Positions 1-7,900 are shown, counted from the stretch's first letter. The stretch: 64,000 nucleotides of DNA from Parabacteroides gordonii MS-1 = DSM 23371 (GCF_000969825.1 NZ_KQ033920.1:409172-473171); one strand, 5' to 3'. Notes: generated from the sequence alone by a model not told the origin. A program made the numbers and translations.

Positions 1-598
1 ACTTCTGGATGAAGATTTCTTTATGTATGGCGAGGACATCGACCTGTCGTACCGGATGGTGTTGGGGGGCTATAAAAACTATTATATCCCCGAGCGTATT
101 CTTCATTATAAAGGAGAAAGTACCAAGCATGGCGATATGAAATATGTAAAGGCATTTTACGGTGCCATGTTGATCTTTTTCAAGAAATATTATCCTCATT
201 CCGGTTGGCTGATGGGATTTTTTATCAAGCTGGCTATCGGGTTGCGTGCTTCAATGGCTGCTTTATCGCGTTTGTTGGGAGTAAAGCCAAAGTCGAAAAG
301 CAAGCATAAACGCTTACTGGTTGTTTGCCGTGAGGAAAATTTTGAAGCGATTAAGGCTGCCTGCGTAAAACAGATGCCGGAACTGGAACATGTAAATCTT
401 TGGGACCTGGACGGGGAACGTGTAATGGATGCTATCTGCCGCCGTAATCAGATGAAGGAGTTTACGGATTATGCTTTTTGTTATCCGGATGCCCGTTTTG
501 AGCAGATGCTTCTGTTTATGGATACACTGGTCGACAAGAAAGTTACTTATCATATTTATTGTAAAAAAAGCGGACAACTAATATCACCGGGGAAATAA
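1..598 (+). CDS. Glycosyltransferase family 2, C-terminal part (start outside window)
   Basis: The reading frame is open from base 2, so the gene begins upstream of the window. The visible start reads LLDEDFFMYGEDIDLSYR, which is the acidic ED motif near the end of the GT-A catalytic domain of family 2 transferases. A hydrophobic stretch follows (around LMGFFIKLAIGL), then a C-terminal tail of about 100 residues that I do not recognise. Family members move a sugar from a nucleotide donor to a growing glycan, usually for cell-surface polysaccharide. The stop is followed 1 bp later by the next gene, so the two are probably co-transcribed. Confidence 0.85.
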   Translation, partial: LLDEDFFMYGEDIDLSYRMVLGGYKNYYIPERILHYKGESTKHGDMKYVKAFYGAMLIFFKKYYPHSGWLMGFFIKLAIGLRASMAALSRLLGVKPKSKSKHKRLLVVCREENFEAIKAACVKQMPELEHVNLWDLDGERVMDAICRRNQMKEFTDYAFCYPDARFEQMLLFMDTLVDKKVTYHIYCKKSGQLISPGK

Positions 599-599
599 T

Positions 600-1133
600 A
601 TGGCACAACTGGAAAATGAAACGATTCGTCTCCGTGCCCTGGAGCCGGAAGATCTGGAACTTTTGTATCGCTGGGAGAATAATCCGGAGCTTTGGAGTCT
701 TGGAAATACAATGTCTCCCTATTCGCGTTATATACTGAAAGAGTATATTCGTGAGTCGCATCGTGATATTTTCGATCTGAAGCAGTTGCGTCTGATGATC
801 GAGCTTCGTTCAACGGGGGCGGCTGTCGGTACTGTCGACCTGTACGATTTCGAACCGCATCATCGGCGTGCCGGTATCGGTATTTTACTGGAACCTGTTT
901 ATCAGGGAAACGGGTTGGCTATCGAAGCAATGAATGTACTGATAGATTATGCGTTCTCTTTTCTGAAACTGCATCAGTTATATGTGCATATACCCATTGA
1001 TAACGAGGCCAGCAAAGCCCTTTTTACCCGCTGCGGATTTACCGTTACAGGTATCATGACAGATTGGATCATCACAGAAAACGGATATTCTGATGTACTG
1101 ATGATGCAAAAAGTCAATAAACAGATTGTGTGA
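600..1133 (+). CDS. GNAT family N-acetyltransferase (RimJ/RimL/SpeG type)
   Basis: 177 residues, a full-length single GNAT domain. The N-terminus (ETIRLRALEPEDLELLYRWE) is typical of the RimJ/SpeG branch, and the acetyl-CoA binding part follows as RAGIGILLEPVYQGNGLAIEA with the usual Q/R-x-x-G-x-G/A-like loop. The family acetylates amino groups of proteins, polyamines or small molecules; the substrate cannot be read from the sequence. It starts 1 bp after the glycosyltransferase stop and converges with yqgE, whose stop lies 4 bp away. Confidence 0.85.
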   Translation: MAQLENETIRLRALEPEDLELLYRWENNPELWSLGNTMSPYSRYILKEYIRESHRDIFDLKQLRLMIELRSTGAAVGTVDLYDFEPHHRRAGIGILLEPVYQGNGLAIEAMNVLIDYAFSFLKLHQLYVHIPIDNEASKALFTRCGFTVTGIMTDWIITENGYSDVLMMQKVNKQIV

Positions 1134-1137
1134 TAAT

Positions 1138-1734
1138 TTAATTCAGATAAGGATCTTTCGGATATTTAGTCCATGCCTCGTAGTTACTGCCTAACTGTTC
1201 GAGTGAGTTCTTCCAGAAACTTTCTCCATCGGCAAGTAATACATTTTCTTTAGCTGCGTGACTGACTACCCACGAGTTTTTATTGATCTCGTTTCCCAAC
1301 TGTCCTTCCGTCCATCCCGAATAACCGAGGAAAAACTTTACTTTTCCTTCAATCGAATGGCCATTCTGTATATAACGTTTCAATGCTTCGAAATCACCGT
1401 CGAAATACAGGCGGTCTTTGATCTTTACAGAGTCGGGTACGATCAGATCTCCCAATGAATGGATAAAGAACAACCGGTTGGCACTTACCGGGCCACCCAG
1501 ATAGATTGGTATTTCCGGATACTCTTCCAGTTCCGGAAAAAAAGTATTTACAATCAGATCCGTTTTCTTATTTAATACAAACCCCATCGATCCCTGCGTA
1601 TTATGTTCTACCAGTAGAACAACAGAACGCTGGAAATAAGCATCTTGCAGGAAAGGTTCTGATATGAGTATGCTTCCTTGTGCAGGAAGGAGATTATTAT
1701 GCGTAATTTTGAATATGTTATTATATGTAGCCAT
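1138..1734 (-). CDS. yqgE: YqgE/AlgH family protein (UPF0301)
   Basis: 198 residues, the usual size for UPF0301. Family hallmarks are visible in order: GSILISEPFLQDAYFQRSVV near residue 20, GSMGFVLNKKT near 50, IYLGGPVSANRLFFIH near 75-90, and FFLGYSGWTEGQLGNEI near 135-150. The cytosolic fold is known, but the biochemical role of the family is unclear. Start chosen at the first ATG that precedes the conserved region. It stands alone between convergent neighbours. Confidence 0.93.
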   Translation of the reverse strand: MATYNNIFKITHNNLLPAQGSILISEPFLQDAYFQRSVVLLVEHNTQGSMGFVLNKKTDLIVNTFFPELEEYPEIPIYLGGPVSANRLFFIHSLGDLIVPDSVKIKDRLYFDGDFEALKRYIQNGHSIEGKVKFFLGYSGWTEGQLGNEINKNSWVVSHAAKENVLLADGESFWKNSLEQLGSNYEAWTKYPKDPYLN

Positions 1735-1801
1735 AGTGAAGATTGCTTACTGTTGTTAGACAGGGACAATATATGGCTTTTGATGTTAAGAAGCAAACGA
1801 A

Positions 1802-1846
1802 AAACCCGGCATTTGGGTTAATAAGTGTAAAATAAATGCCGGGTTT
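1802..1846 (-). terminator. Intrinsic terminator of the aminotransferase gene
   Basis: A perfect 13-bp inverted repeat (AAACCCGGCATTT / AAATGCCGGGTTT) with a 19-nt spacer lies just behind the stop of the aminotransferase. Read on the minus strand the stem ends in a run of T. Confidence 0.8.
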
Positions 1847-1853
1847 GTGTTAA

Positions 1854-3167
1854 TTATAAGGTATGATTTTCTTTGAATAGCTTTAAACGCTCTTCAAGCA
1901 GATCATATTGATGCGGTTTGATAAATGAAGTACAGGCGCGAAGTCCTTCCTGATTACTTCCTGTCGTGCTTAATGAGATAGCACTTACACCGTAATAGAT
2001 CAGTTCTTCCATCAACTGTCCGCCGGTCATTCCGGGATAGGCGATCGTGAAATAGAAGCCGTCGGCAATAGGCTCGTCGAGGTCATGGTCGTAAACGATC
2101 GTAAAGCCATAGTCTGTAAAGATCTTCTTTAGCTTTTCAGCACGGCGTCCATATTCTTTCACTTCAGTGATAAAATCGAATTGTCCGTCTGATGCCGCCT
2201 TGAACATGGCAGCCAATGCAATCTGAGCCGAGTGGCTGGTTCCTGATGACAGGGCGTATAAAACGCGGTGAATATATACTGTACCGAAAGTACCGCCGCC
2301 ATAACGCTTAGTCAGTCCCGAATAAGCACGATGGTAAAGTTTATTGGAGATAGCCGTCACGCCGATACGCTGTCCGGCATAGCTGAATGCTTTGGAACCG
2401 GATATCTGTAAGATGTAATTATCTGTATAATGGGCAACGCTTGCCTGGTAAGGTGCTTCAAACGGTTTGCCAAGCTCTTTGCGGAAGTCCATTGCGAAAT
2501 AGGCGAGGTCTTCGATCACGATCGTATCGTATTTGTTTGCCATTTCACCGATGATCTTCAATTCATCGTCTGTCAGGCAGAACCAAGCAGGGTTGTTGGG
2601 GTTGGAGTAGATCATAGCTGCGATATTACCTTTGGAAAGATGTTCTTCCAGGATGGCGCGCAGTTTTTCTCCACGGTATTCGTATACGTCGAATGATTCG
2701 TATTTATAGCCCATCACAACGATTTGTTGTTTTTGGACAGGAAATCCCGGGTCGATGAACAGGATGGTGTCTTTTCCTTCCGTGCATTGTCCGCTGGTAA
2801 GGAAAGAGGCGAATGTTCCCTGCATGGAGCCGGTTACCGGAACACAACATTCCGGAGCGATATCTATATTAATGAATGCCTTGATGAATCTGGAGGCTTC
2901 TGCTTTTACTTCCGGCGTACCGTTGATGTTCGGGTAAATGGAAGCGATGCCGTTCTGTAATGCTTTTACTTCTGCGTCTACGCCCACTTGCGCCGCTTTT
3001 AATCCGGGAACACCCATTTCCATGTGTATGAACTCGGTATTTGTTTCCTGTTCCAATTGTGTGGATATGGCAACAACTTCACGAATCGTTGCTTTCCCGA
3101 AATCCGGTAATCCGTAGCCATCTATTATTCGTCTGGCAGTCTGATAATCTACTGGAGTATTCTTCAT
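1854..3167 (-). CDS. PLP-dependent class I/II aminotransferase
   Basis: 437 residues. Aspartate-aminotransferase-like fold type I signatures are visible: PNINGTPEVKAEA in the N-terminal part, YSNPNNPAW (the substrate/PLP asparagine) near residue 190, IEDLAYF (PLP-pyridine aspartate) near 220, and SGSKAFSYAGQRIGV with the Schiff-base lysine near 257. It moves amino groups between an amino acid and a 2-oxo acid in the cytosol; the substrate is not predictable from sequence. Monocistronic, with its own terminator at 1802-1846, and divergent from tRNA-Asp. Confidence 0.88.
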   Translation of the reverse strand: MKNTPVDYQTARRIIDGYGLPDFGKATIREVVAISTQLEQETNTEFIHMEMGVPGLKAAQVGVDAEVKALQNGIASIYPNINGTPEVKAEASRFIKAFINIDIAPECCVPVTGSMQGTFASFLTSGQCTEGKDTILFIDPGFPVQKQQIVVMGYKYESFDVYEYRGEKLRAILEEHLSKGNIAAMIYSNPNNPAWFCLTDDELKIIGEMANKYDTIVIEDLAYFAMDFRKELGKPFEAPYQASVAHYTDNYILQISGSKAFSYAGQRIGVTAISNKLYHRAYSGLTKRYGGGTFGTVYIHRVLYALSSGTSHSAQIALAAMFKAASDGQFDFITEVKEYGRRAEKLKKIFTDYGFTIVYDHDLDEPIADGFYFTIAYPGMTGGQLMEELIYYGVSAISLSTTGSNQEGLRACTSFIKPHQYDLLEERLKLFKENHTL

Positions 3168-3261
3168 GTCTGTTATATTTATATGGAGGACAAAAGTAAA
3201 AAAATAATCAATCCAATGTGAAATATTTGTGTGAAACTGTTGTATAATTAAAAATATTATC

Positions 3262-3269
3262 TACCTTTG
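3262..3269 (+). promoter_or_regulatory. -7 box of the tRNA-Asp promoter
   Basis: TACCTTTG matches the Bacteroidetes -7 consensus TAnnTTTG and lies 35 bp before the tRNA 5' end. I see no well-placed -33 TTTG. Confidence 0.6.
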
Positions 3270-3304
3270 CACCGCAATCGAGAGAGATGCGATACAAAAA
3301 CATT

Positions 3305-3378
3305 GGTTCGGTAGTTCAGTTGGTTAGAATACATGCCTGTCACGCATGGGGTCGCGGGTTCGAGTCCCGTCCGGACCG
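3305..3378 (+). tRNA. tRNA-Asp (GTC)
   Basis: A 74-nt cloverleaf. The acceptor GGTTCGG pairs with CCGGACC (one G-U), the anticodon loop carries GTC (ctGTCac), and the T arm holds GGTTCGAGTCC. Discriminator G, no encoded CCA. Its 3' end serves as the attachment site of IME1 and stays intact after insertion. Confidence 0.97.
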
Positions 3379-3381
3379 CTT
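3357..3381 (+). repeat. attL of IME1 (3' end of tRNA-Asp)
   Basis: The last 17 bp (3365-3381, TCCCGTCCGGACCGCTT) recur exactly at 12958-12974; extended leftwards the match is 22 of 25. A tRNA 3' end is a classic target of tyrosine recombinases, and an integrase gene lies 240 bp inside. Confidence 0.9.
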
Positions 3382-3404
3382 TCAAAGAAAGCAAAATAAA
3401 GTAA

Positions 3405-3438
3405 AGCTCTGTAATTCAATGATTACAGGGCTTTTTCT
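3405..3438 (+). terminator. Terminator behind tRNA-Asp carried by IME1
   Basis: AGCTCTGTAAT / ATTACAGGGCT form an 11-bp stem (one G-U) with a 6-nt loop, followed by CTTTTTCTTTTT. This hairpin belongs to the element: the original chromosomal terminator was pushed to 12994. Confidence 0.8.
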
Positions 3439-3490
3439 TTTTCCTCACTTTGGCAAAAAATAGCAGTTTAGAGTAGTCCGCACATGGCTT

Positions 3491-3531
3491 ATTCGTGGGA
3501 CTTTTTGAAAGCTATTTTTGCTCCCACGAAT
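3491..3531. repeat. 10-bp inverted repeat near the left end of IME1
   Basis: ATTCGTGGGA (3491-3500) and TCCCACGAAT (3522-3531) are perfect inverted copies 21 nt apart, between attL and the integrase promoter. The position would suit recombinase arm-type sites or a terminator that insulates the integrase; neither can be decided from sequence. Confidence 0.5.
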
Positions 3532-3621
3532 TGACGCATTTGGCTTTGATTGTCAGTGTTTTGCGCAGTTGGTTTTTGAGCCTAATAAACTAATTTTGCA
3601 ACACTTAAAAATTAAAGAATT

Positions 3622-4851
3622 ATGGGAGCAATGAAAAGAAACACATTGAGCGTACTATTCATTATCAAGAAAGCGAAACTTCTCAAAAACGGCGAAGCTC
3701 CTGTTTGTATGCGCATCACCGTAAACAAGCGAGTAGCCGAAGTGATGATTAAACGGAGCATTCCTGCGGATTTATGGAATCAGAAAAAAGAATGTTCCAA
3801 AGGGAAAGACCGTGTAGCCACAGAACTAAACCATTATATCCGTACAGTCCGAGCCAAAGTATTACAGATACATCGTGAATTGGAGATAGACAATAAACAG
3901 ATAACAGCCGATATAATAAAAGATTGTTTCTACGGACGTGATAAAGTGCAATGTAGTTTATTAGAAGTCTATGCGGAACATAACGAAAAATGTCGGGCTT
4001 TGATAGGCAAAGACTATACAGCGTCTACCGTAGCCAAGTTTGATACCTCTATCAATCGCCTAAAAGAATATATCCGCTCTTACTACCACCGTGATGATAT
4101 AATGTTATCGGAGGTAGACGGACAGTTCATTCGTGACTTCGACTTTTGGCTGAAAACTGATAAGCATTGCCAAAACAATTCTGCTTTAAAGCATTTGAAG
4201 ACTTTAAAAAAGGTCATTCGTATTGCTTTGGCTAATGACTGGATAAAAAAAGATCCTTTTTACGGTATTCACTTCAAACAAGAGGAAGTAGAGGTGGAAT
4301 TTCTATCACGTGAAGAACTGGATATTTTGATGAACAAAGAATTTACCATCAAGCGATTGGAGCAGATAAGAGATACTTTTATCTTCTGTTGCTTCACGGC
4401 ACTCGCTTTCGCAGATGTTAAACAGTTAAGCCGTGAACACCTGATAAAAGACAATAACGGTGCATTGTGGATACGCAAGGCACGACAAAAGACGAATCAG
4501 ATGTGCAATATACCTGTGCTATCTATACCTCAAAGAATACTTAGAAAGTATGAAGATAATATAGAGTGCATCAAGAAAGGTGTGCTTCTGCCTGTAATAA
4601 GTAACCAGCGCACAAATTCCTATTTGAAAGAAATTGCTGATCTATGCGGTATTACCAAGCGACTGACCACGCACACAGCCCGTCATACGGCGGCTACAAC
4701 TGTATTTCTAGGCAATGAGGTATCAATGGAGAATGTAGCTAAGATTTTGGGGCACTCTAATATAAAAATGACACAGCACTATGCAAAGGTGTTGGATAGC
4801 TCTATTATGAGAGATATGATTAATGTAGAAAAGAACTTTCTTAAATTGTAG
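3622..4851 (+). CDS. int: Tyrosine recombinase (integrase) of IME1
   Basis: 409 residues, the typical length of Bacteroidetes transposon integrases. An N-terminal arm/SAM-like domain is followed by the catalytic domain: box I arginine near residue 250 (QIRDTFIF), HTARHTAAT near 350 (HxxR), HSN near 376 and the nucleophile Y in QHYAK near 387. It should integrate and excise IME1 at tRNA-Asp. The -7 box TAATTTTG at 3591-3598 supports the start at or just after 3622 (an in-frame ATG follows at 3631). A structured noncoding element follows its stop. Confidence 0.95.
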   Translation: MGAMKRNTLSVLFIIKKAKLLKNGEAPVCMRITVNKRVAEVMIKRSIPADLWNQKKECSKGKDRVATELNHYIRTVRAKVLQIHRELEIDNKQITADIIKDCFYGRDKVQCSLLEVYAEHNEKCRALIGKDYTASTVAKFDTSINRLKEYIRSYYHRDDIMLSEVDGQFIRDFDFWLKTDKHCQNNSALKHLKTLKKVIRIALANDWIKKDPFYGIHFKQEEVEVEFLSREELDILMNKEFTIKRLEQIRDTFIFCCFTALAFADVKQLSREHLIKDNNGALWIRKARQKTNQMCNIPVLSIPQRILRKYEDNIECIKKGVLLPVISNQRTNSYLKEIADLCGITKRLTTHTARHTAATTVFLGNEVSMENVAKILGHSNIKMTQHYAKVLDSSIMRDMINVEKNFLKL

Positions 4852-4877
4852 TATCGTAATTTTCCAAATCAGACTAA

Positions 4878-5029
4878 AACATTAACGAAGATAAGCTCCG
4901 CATCCAGTTCGTTCAAGTCCAAGCCCTAAAGGGTTAAGCCAAAAATCTCCACACCTGCGCTACGCTTCGGGTAGTATTTTTAGCTTAAGACTTGCACAAA
5001 CTGGTTGCTACACTGATAGAGTTAATGTT
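4878..5029 (+). other. Structured noncoding element behind int (copy 1)
   Basis: 152 bp that exactly fill the gap between int and the convergent luxR-type gene. Outer arms AACATTAAC (4878-4886) and GTTAATGTT (5021-5029) are perfect inverted copies; inner arms at 4904-4919 and 4989-5004 match at 14 of 16. Between them lie a short CCCT-aa-AGGG hairpin and a GCG-cta-CGC hairpin. A homologous element sits behind an IME2 integrase at 56297-56445 in the same orientation relative to int, with the stems preserved. It could be a structured RNA at the 3' end of int mRNA or a DNA site for recombination or transfer. Confidence 0.75.
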
Positions 5030-5030
5030 A

Positions 5031-5840
5031 TTAATCCGTTTCGGAAAAAATGTGTTTTTGAGTTGAGTTATTTAATAAACCCAACCTTTGAGCTATATTT
5101 ACCGCTTCGATAGAATTGTTTGCTTTTAATTTAAGTAGAATGTTTTGTCTATGAGTGTTTATTGTATTGATACTGATATTCAAAGAGTTTGCAATCTCTT
5201 TACTTAATAAACCTTGTTTCATTAATTGCAAGACGCTCAATTCTCTATTTGTCAATGGTTCTTCTAAGGTATCTGACAAATCAATAAATATCTGTTCTCC
5301 TGTTTCAAAATTATAAAGGTGGCTTTTGGTTGTTTCTGATTCATGGCTTGCATCAACATCTATAACCGATAGCATAAGCCAAATATTCCCCGACTTATCT
5401 AATTCTATTGCTTGCTCCTGTTCAATAATACGGATATATTCCCCACGTACATTTCTTACTCGCATTTCATGTACCATCTTATGCTTCATTTTTTCTTCAG
5501 CGGAAAGACTACTTAATAAGGAATAGATTTTCTTTCTAACAAGCAAGCCGTAATGTATATCACCCGGATGCATAATCTCTAAGACTGGTTCATTCCCGTT
5601 AATAAATAATCTTTTAGAGTCAATCCCGTATGATTGAGGGATATTGTCTGATGCAAAAACGAATTTCTTAGTATAACAGTCAAAGACTAACACTATACTA
5701 TGTGCGAGTTCTGATAGTTTTAGCCAATCTGCTTTTTTCTGTTCTATAACTGAGTAATCCAGCTCGTCAATAAAAGCACCTGATATTGGCAGAATATTTT
5801 CGACTGCTTTTTCTATTTTATCTATTGATTGATTTTTCAT
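5031..5840 (-). CDS. PAS-domain LuxR-family transcriptional regulator
   Basis: 269 residues. A PAS-like sensory region occupies about residues 45-165 (FDCYTKKFVFASDNIPQSYG, later IMHPGD and YIRIIEQEQAI), then a C-terminal LuxR/FixJ HTH at about 200-260 (LTNRELSVLQLMKQGLLSKEI, NTINTHRQNILLKL). No transmembrane segment or receiver domain, so it probably senses a cytosolic ligand or redox signal. It is a clear relative of the chromosomal regulator at 24454-25212. It diverges from the SRPBCC-rteC unit, which it may control. Confidence 0.88.
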   Translation of the reverse strand: MKNQSIDKIEKAVENILPISGAFIDELDYSVIEQKKADWLKLSELAHSIVLVFDCYTKKFVFASDNIPQSYGIDSKRLFINGNEPVLEIMHPGDIHYGLLVRKKIYSLLSSLSAEEKMKHKMVHEMRVRNVRGEYIRIIEQEQAIELDKSGNIWLMLSVIDVDASHESETTKSHLYNFETGEQIFIDLSDTLEEPLTNRELSVLQLMKQGLLSKEIANSLNISINTINTHRQNILLKLKANNSIEAVNIAQRLGLLNNSTQKHIFSETD

Positions 5841-5856
5841 ACCTCATATTTCCAGA

Positions 5857-5918
5857 CTGTTAAGCCTCACCTCATTATAAATGACTATTGTAACAGTTAA
5901 GGCTTGCCTGTAACTTTG
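5857..5918 (+). promoter_or_regulatory. Promoter and direct repeats upstream of the SRPBCC-rteC unit
   Basis: TAACTTTG at 5911-5918 is a good -7 box. Two similar 11-mers, CTGTTAAGCCT (5857-5867) and CAGTTAAGGCT (5894-5904), lie upstream in the same orientation between the divergent genes. They are candidate binding sites for the LuxR-type protein. Confidence 0.5.
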
Positions 5919-6007
5919 CACAAAGTTAATAAATTAATAATGAATAACATGTGTAGAGTTACATATAGTTAGTCATGCTAATAATAAACAATTAAAAACT
6001 ATCAATT

Positions 6008-6499
6008 ATGATTCAGAAAGTTAAGCTAACAACACGTGAAGGTAAAAAAGTTATGGGCTACCGAGTTACTGTTACTTCGGATTTTCATTCTAATATAGAG
6101 AATATATGGGATAAAATTCAAGATGTCGATACTTTGAGAGAGATTTGTAGACCTAAAGCCAGCTTTATTTCTTGTGATGACTCTCCTATGTTGTGGGAAG
6201 AGGGTAGATCCTTTGTTTTTAAGCTGTTCTTGCATGGCTTTTTGCCAGTAGGTAGACATACGATAAACGTTGTCAAGATGGATAAAGCGTCACGAGAAAT
6301 TGATACAAAAGAATATAACGATACTATAATCATTTGGAATCACTATATTAAGATGGAGGAAATAAGCCAACAGGTAACCCGATATACTGACACTGTGGAC
6401 TTATATGCAGGTTGCTTTACGTCTATTGCTGCATGGTGGACTTTAAAATTCTATAAGCATAGACAGCGTAAATGGCAAATAATTGCGAAGAGTTTATAA
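6008..6499 (+). CDS. SRPBCC (START-like) family protein
   Basis: 163 residues. The pattern fits the helix-grip ligand-binding fold: SDFHSNIENIWDKIQDVDTL at the start of the domain, WEEGRSFVFKLFLHGFLPVGRHTINV in the sheet, and a long C-terminal helix (WWTLKFYKHRQRKWQIIAK). Family members bind or transform hydrophobic small molecules. An alternative start is the ATG at 6053. It lies between the PAS-LuxR gene and rteC, a position taken in IME2 by SnoaL-like and YjbR proteins, so it may be part of a ligand-sensing control of transfer. That role is an inference. Confidence 0.6.
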   Translation: MIQKVKLTTREGKKVMGYRVTVTSDFHSNIENIWDKIQDVDTLREICRPKASFISCDDSPMLWEEGRSFVFKLFLHGFLPVGRHTINVVKMDKASREIDTKEYNDTIIIWNHYIKMEEISQQVTRYTDTVDLYAGCFTSIAAWWTLKFYKHRQRKWQIIAKSL

Positions 6500-6529
6500 A
6501 TTCATATCGAATGATAAAAACAGAGGGTC

Positions 6530-7171
6530 ATGTCAGATTGGGATTTAACTGAAAAGCGTATATATAAATTGCTAAGACATCCATACCAATTAGATAAGTC
6601 TGTTGTTGAAGATATGGCTTCTGCTTATTTGGAATTTGTGGAGGAACTCTTTGATTACCTGAATAGGATAAGCGACAATAAAATACGTATAAGACAGCTT
6701 AATATGAGTTACATTGACTTTGGGACACTTAAAGCGTTGGAAGAATCATGTCCCACAGAAAACAGTAAGTTAAAACTGGTTTTCCTAGATAAGTTGTTAT
6801 CATTGATAAATATGGAGCAGGAATTAATCTATCGGCAGATGGAATATCCTAAATTCTTTATCAACATCGAATCTGAATGGAAATCACCATTTTATTTGAA
6901 TAATGAAGTAATAAAACTAGTAGATATGATGGAGCTAGTCTGTGGTATCTTCTATATATCAGATGGCGTTATCCGCATAGATCATAAGGAAATCTTTCTT
7001 AGTGATGTAGCACGTATCTTTGAAAAGATGTTTAATATAAATTTGGGTGATATTTATAAGAAAGAAAGTGCAGTAATCAAACGAAAACCAATGAAAATAA
7101 CTGACTTTCTCGACAGATTGAAAATTGCCATCATCCAAAAGAGTAAAGAAGAAGGTTACTATCATTCATAA
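6530..7171 (+). CDS. rteC: RteC-domain protein (excision/transfer regulator)
   Basis: 213 residues, close to the length of RteC of CTnDOT. The C-terminal half contains the typical region LNNEVIKLVDMMELVCGIF and the helix LSDVARIFEKMFNINLGDIY followed by IKRKPMKITDFLDRL. RteC of CTnDOT is a DNA-binding activator of the excision operon. Here it lies 30 bp behind the SRPBCC gene and just before an HTH gene whose promoter region has a conserved inverted repeat (7221-7290). IME2 carries a frameshifted homologue at 52921. Confidence 0.85.
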   Translation: MSDWDLTEKRIYKLLRHPYQLDKSVVEDMASAYLEFVEELFDYLNRISDNKIRIRQLNMSYIDFGTLKALEESCPTENSKLKLVFLDKLLSLINMEQELIYRQMEYPKFFINIESEWKSPFYLNNEVIKLVDMMELVCGIFYISDGVIRIDHKEIFLSDVARIFEKMFNINLGDIYKKESAVIKRKPMKITDFLDRLKIAIIQKSKEEGYYHS

Positions 7172-7220
7172 AGTATGAAATAATTCAGTCTGTAAATCAA
7201 TCATATACATTTAATTCATG

Positions 7221-7290
7221 GGGGAGTACCACTGGTATTCCCCTAACTTATTTGCACTCATTTGCCGAACTTTGCTTCATCAATCGATTG
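7221..7290 (+). promoter_or_regulatory. Conserved inverted repeat and promoter block, copy 1
   Basis: GGGGAGTACC / GGTATTCCCC (7221-7243, 9 of 10 pairs) is followed 21 bp later by the block 7265-7290 containing GAACTTTG and the palindrome CAATCGATTG. The 26-bp block is identical in IME2 (53601-53626), where an inverted repeat of different sequence sits at the same distance. By analogy with CTnDOT this may be the RteC-responsive promoter. Confidence 0.6.
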
Positions 7291-7324
7291 AAAGCAATAA
7301 TGTTAAACTAAAAATTGAAGCAAA

Positions 7325-7657
7325 ATGTATATAGACAACGAAAACTTCGAGAAGTGGATGGAGAAGCTATCCAAGAAACTCACTGAAATCGGGCAAGACC
7401 TGAAATCTCTTATCAATACTGACACTGTATTCGATGAAGATGAAAAGCTGTTAGACAATCAAGATTTAGCTTTCTTGCTAAAAGCATCTTTCAGAACCCT
7501 ACAACGCTATCGGGCTAAAGGTGTACTTCCCTACTTTACAATCGGACGGAAAGCATACTATAAAGCTAGCGACATTAGGGCTTTTGTTCGTGAACATGCC
7601 GATTCTCAAACCTACAAACAGTTTGAAAAAGCCAATCAATTAGATAATAAACCCTGA
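7325..7657 (+). CDS. Helix-turn-helix (excisionase-like) protein
   Basis: 110 residues. An N-terminal helical part (MYIDNENFEKWMEKLSKKL) is followed by a MerR/Xis-like winged HTH: LDNQDLAFLLKASFRTLQRYRAKG then FTIGRKAYYKASDIRAFV, near residues 42-97. Such proteins act as recombination directionality factors or regulators in Bacteroides elements. It is a close relative of the IME2 protein at 53663-53986 and sits at the same place behind rteC and the conserved promoter block. Confidence 0.85.
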   Translation: MYIDNENFEKWMEKLSKKLTEIGQDLKSLINTDTVFDEDEKLLDNQDLAFLLKASFRTLQRYRAKGVLPYFTIGRKAYYKASDIRAFVREHADSQTYKQFEKANQLDNKP

Positions 7658-7717
7658 TAGCAAAAGGTAGCAGAGAAAGGAAGCCTGCATTCAGACTATT
7701 TTTCTGCATCGATACCC

Positions 7718-7900
7718 CGATTTAGCACAAACTGCCTCACCTATCGGTTCGGCCTGTTTCGCTAAATCGAGCAAGAGGGAACTGGACAAGTCCTGTTCTT
7801 CCCTCTTGCCCTGCGGGGCAAAGCCTTCGGCTTTAATAGGTTACATTCGTAACCATTTATAACAGTGATTATAAGACGGAAATGCATTTCGCTTATAATC
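7718..7900. other. oriT-like cluster of inverted repeats
   Basis: Five perfect inverted repeats in 180 bp directly before the mobilization genes: CGATTTAGC/GCTAAATCG (7718, 7761), GCAAGAGGGA/TCCCTCTTGC (7771, 7800), AAAGCC/GGCTTT (7820, 7829), GGTTAC/GTAACC (7839, 7849) and GATTATAAG/CTTATAATC (7867, 7892), the last enclosing the palindrome GAAATGCATTTC. The location and density are what one expects for an origin of transfer; the nick site is not identifiable by eye. Confidence 0.6.
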
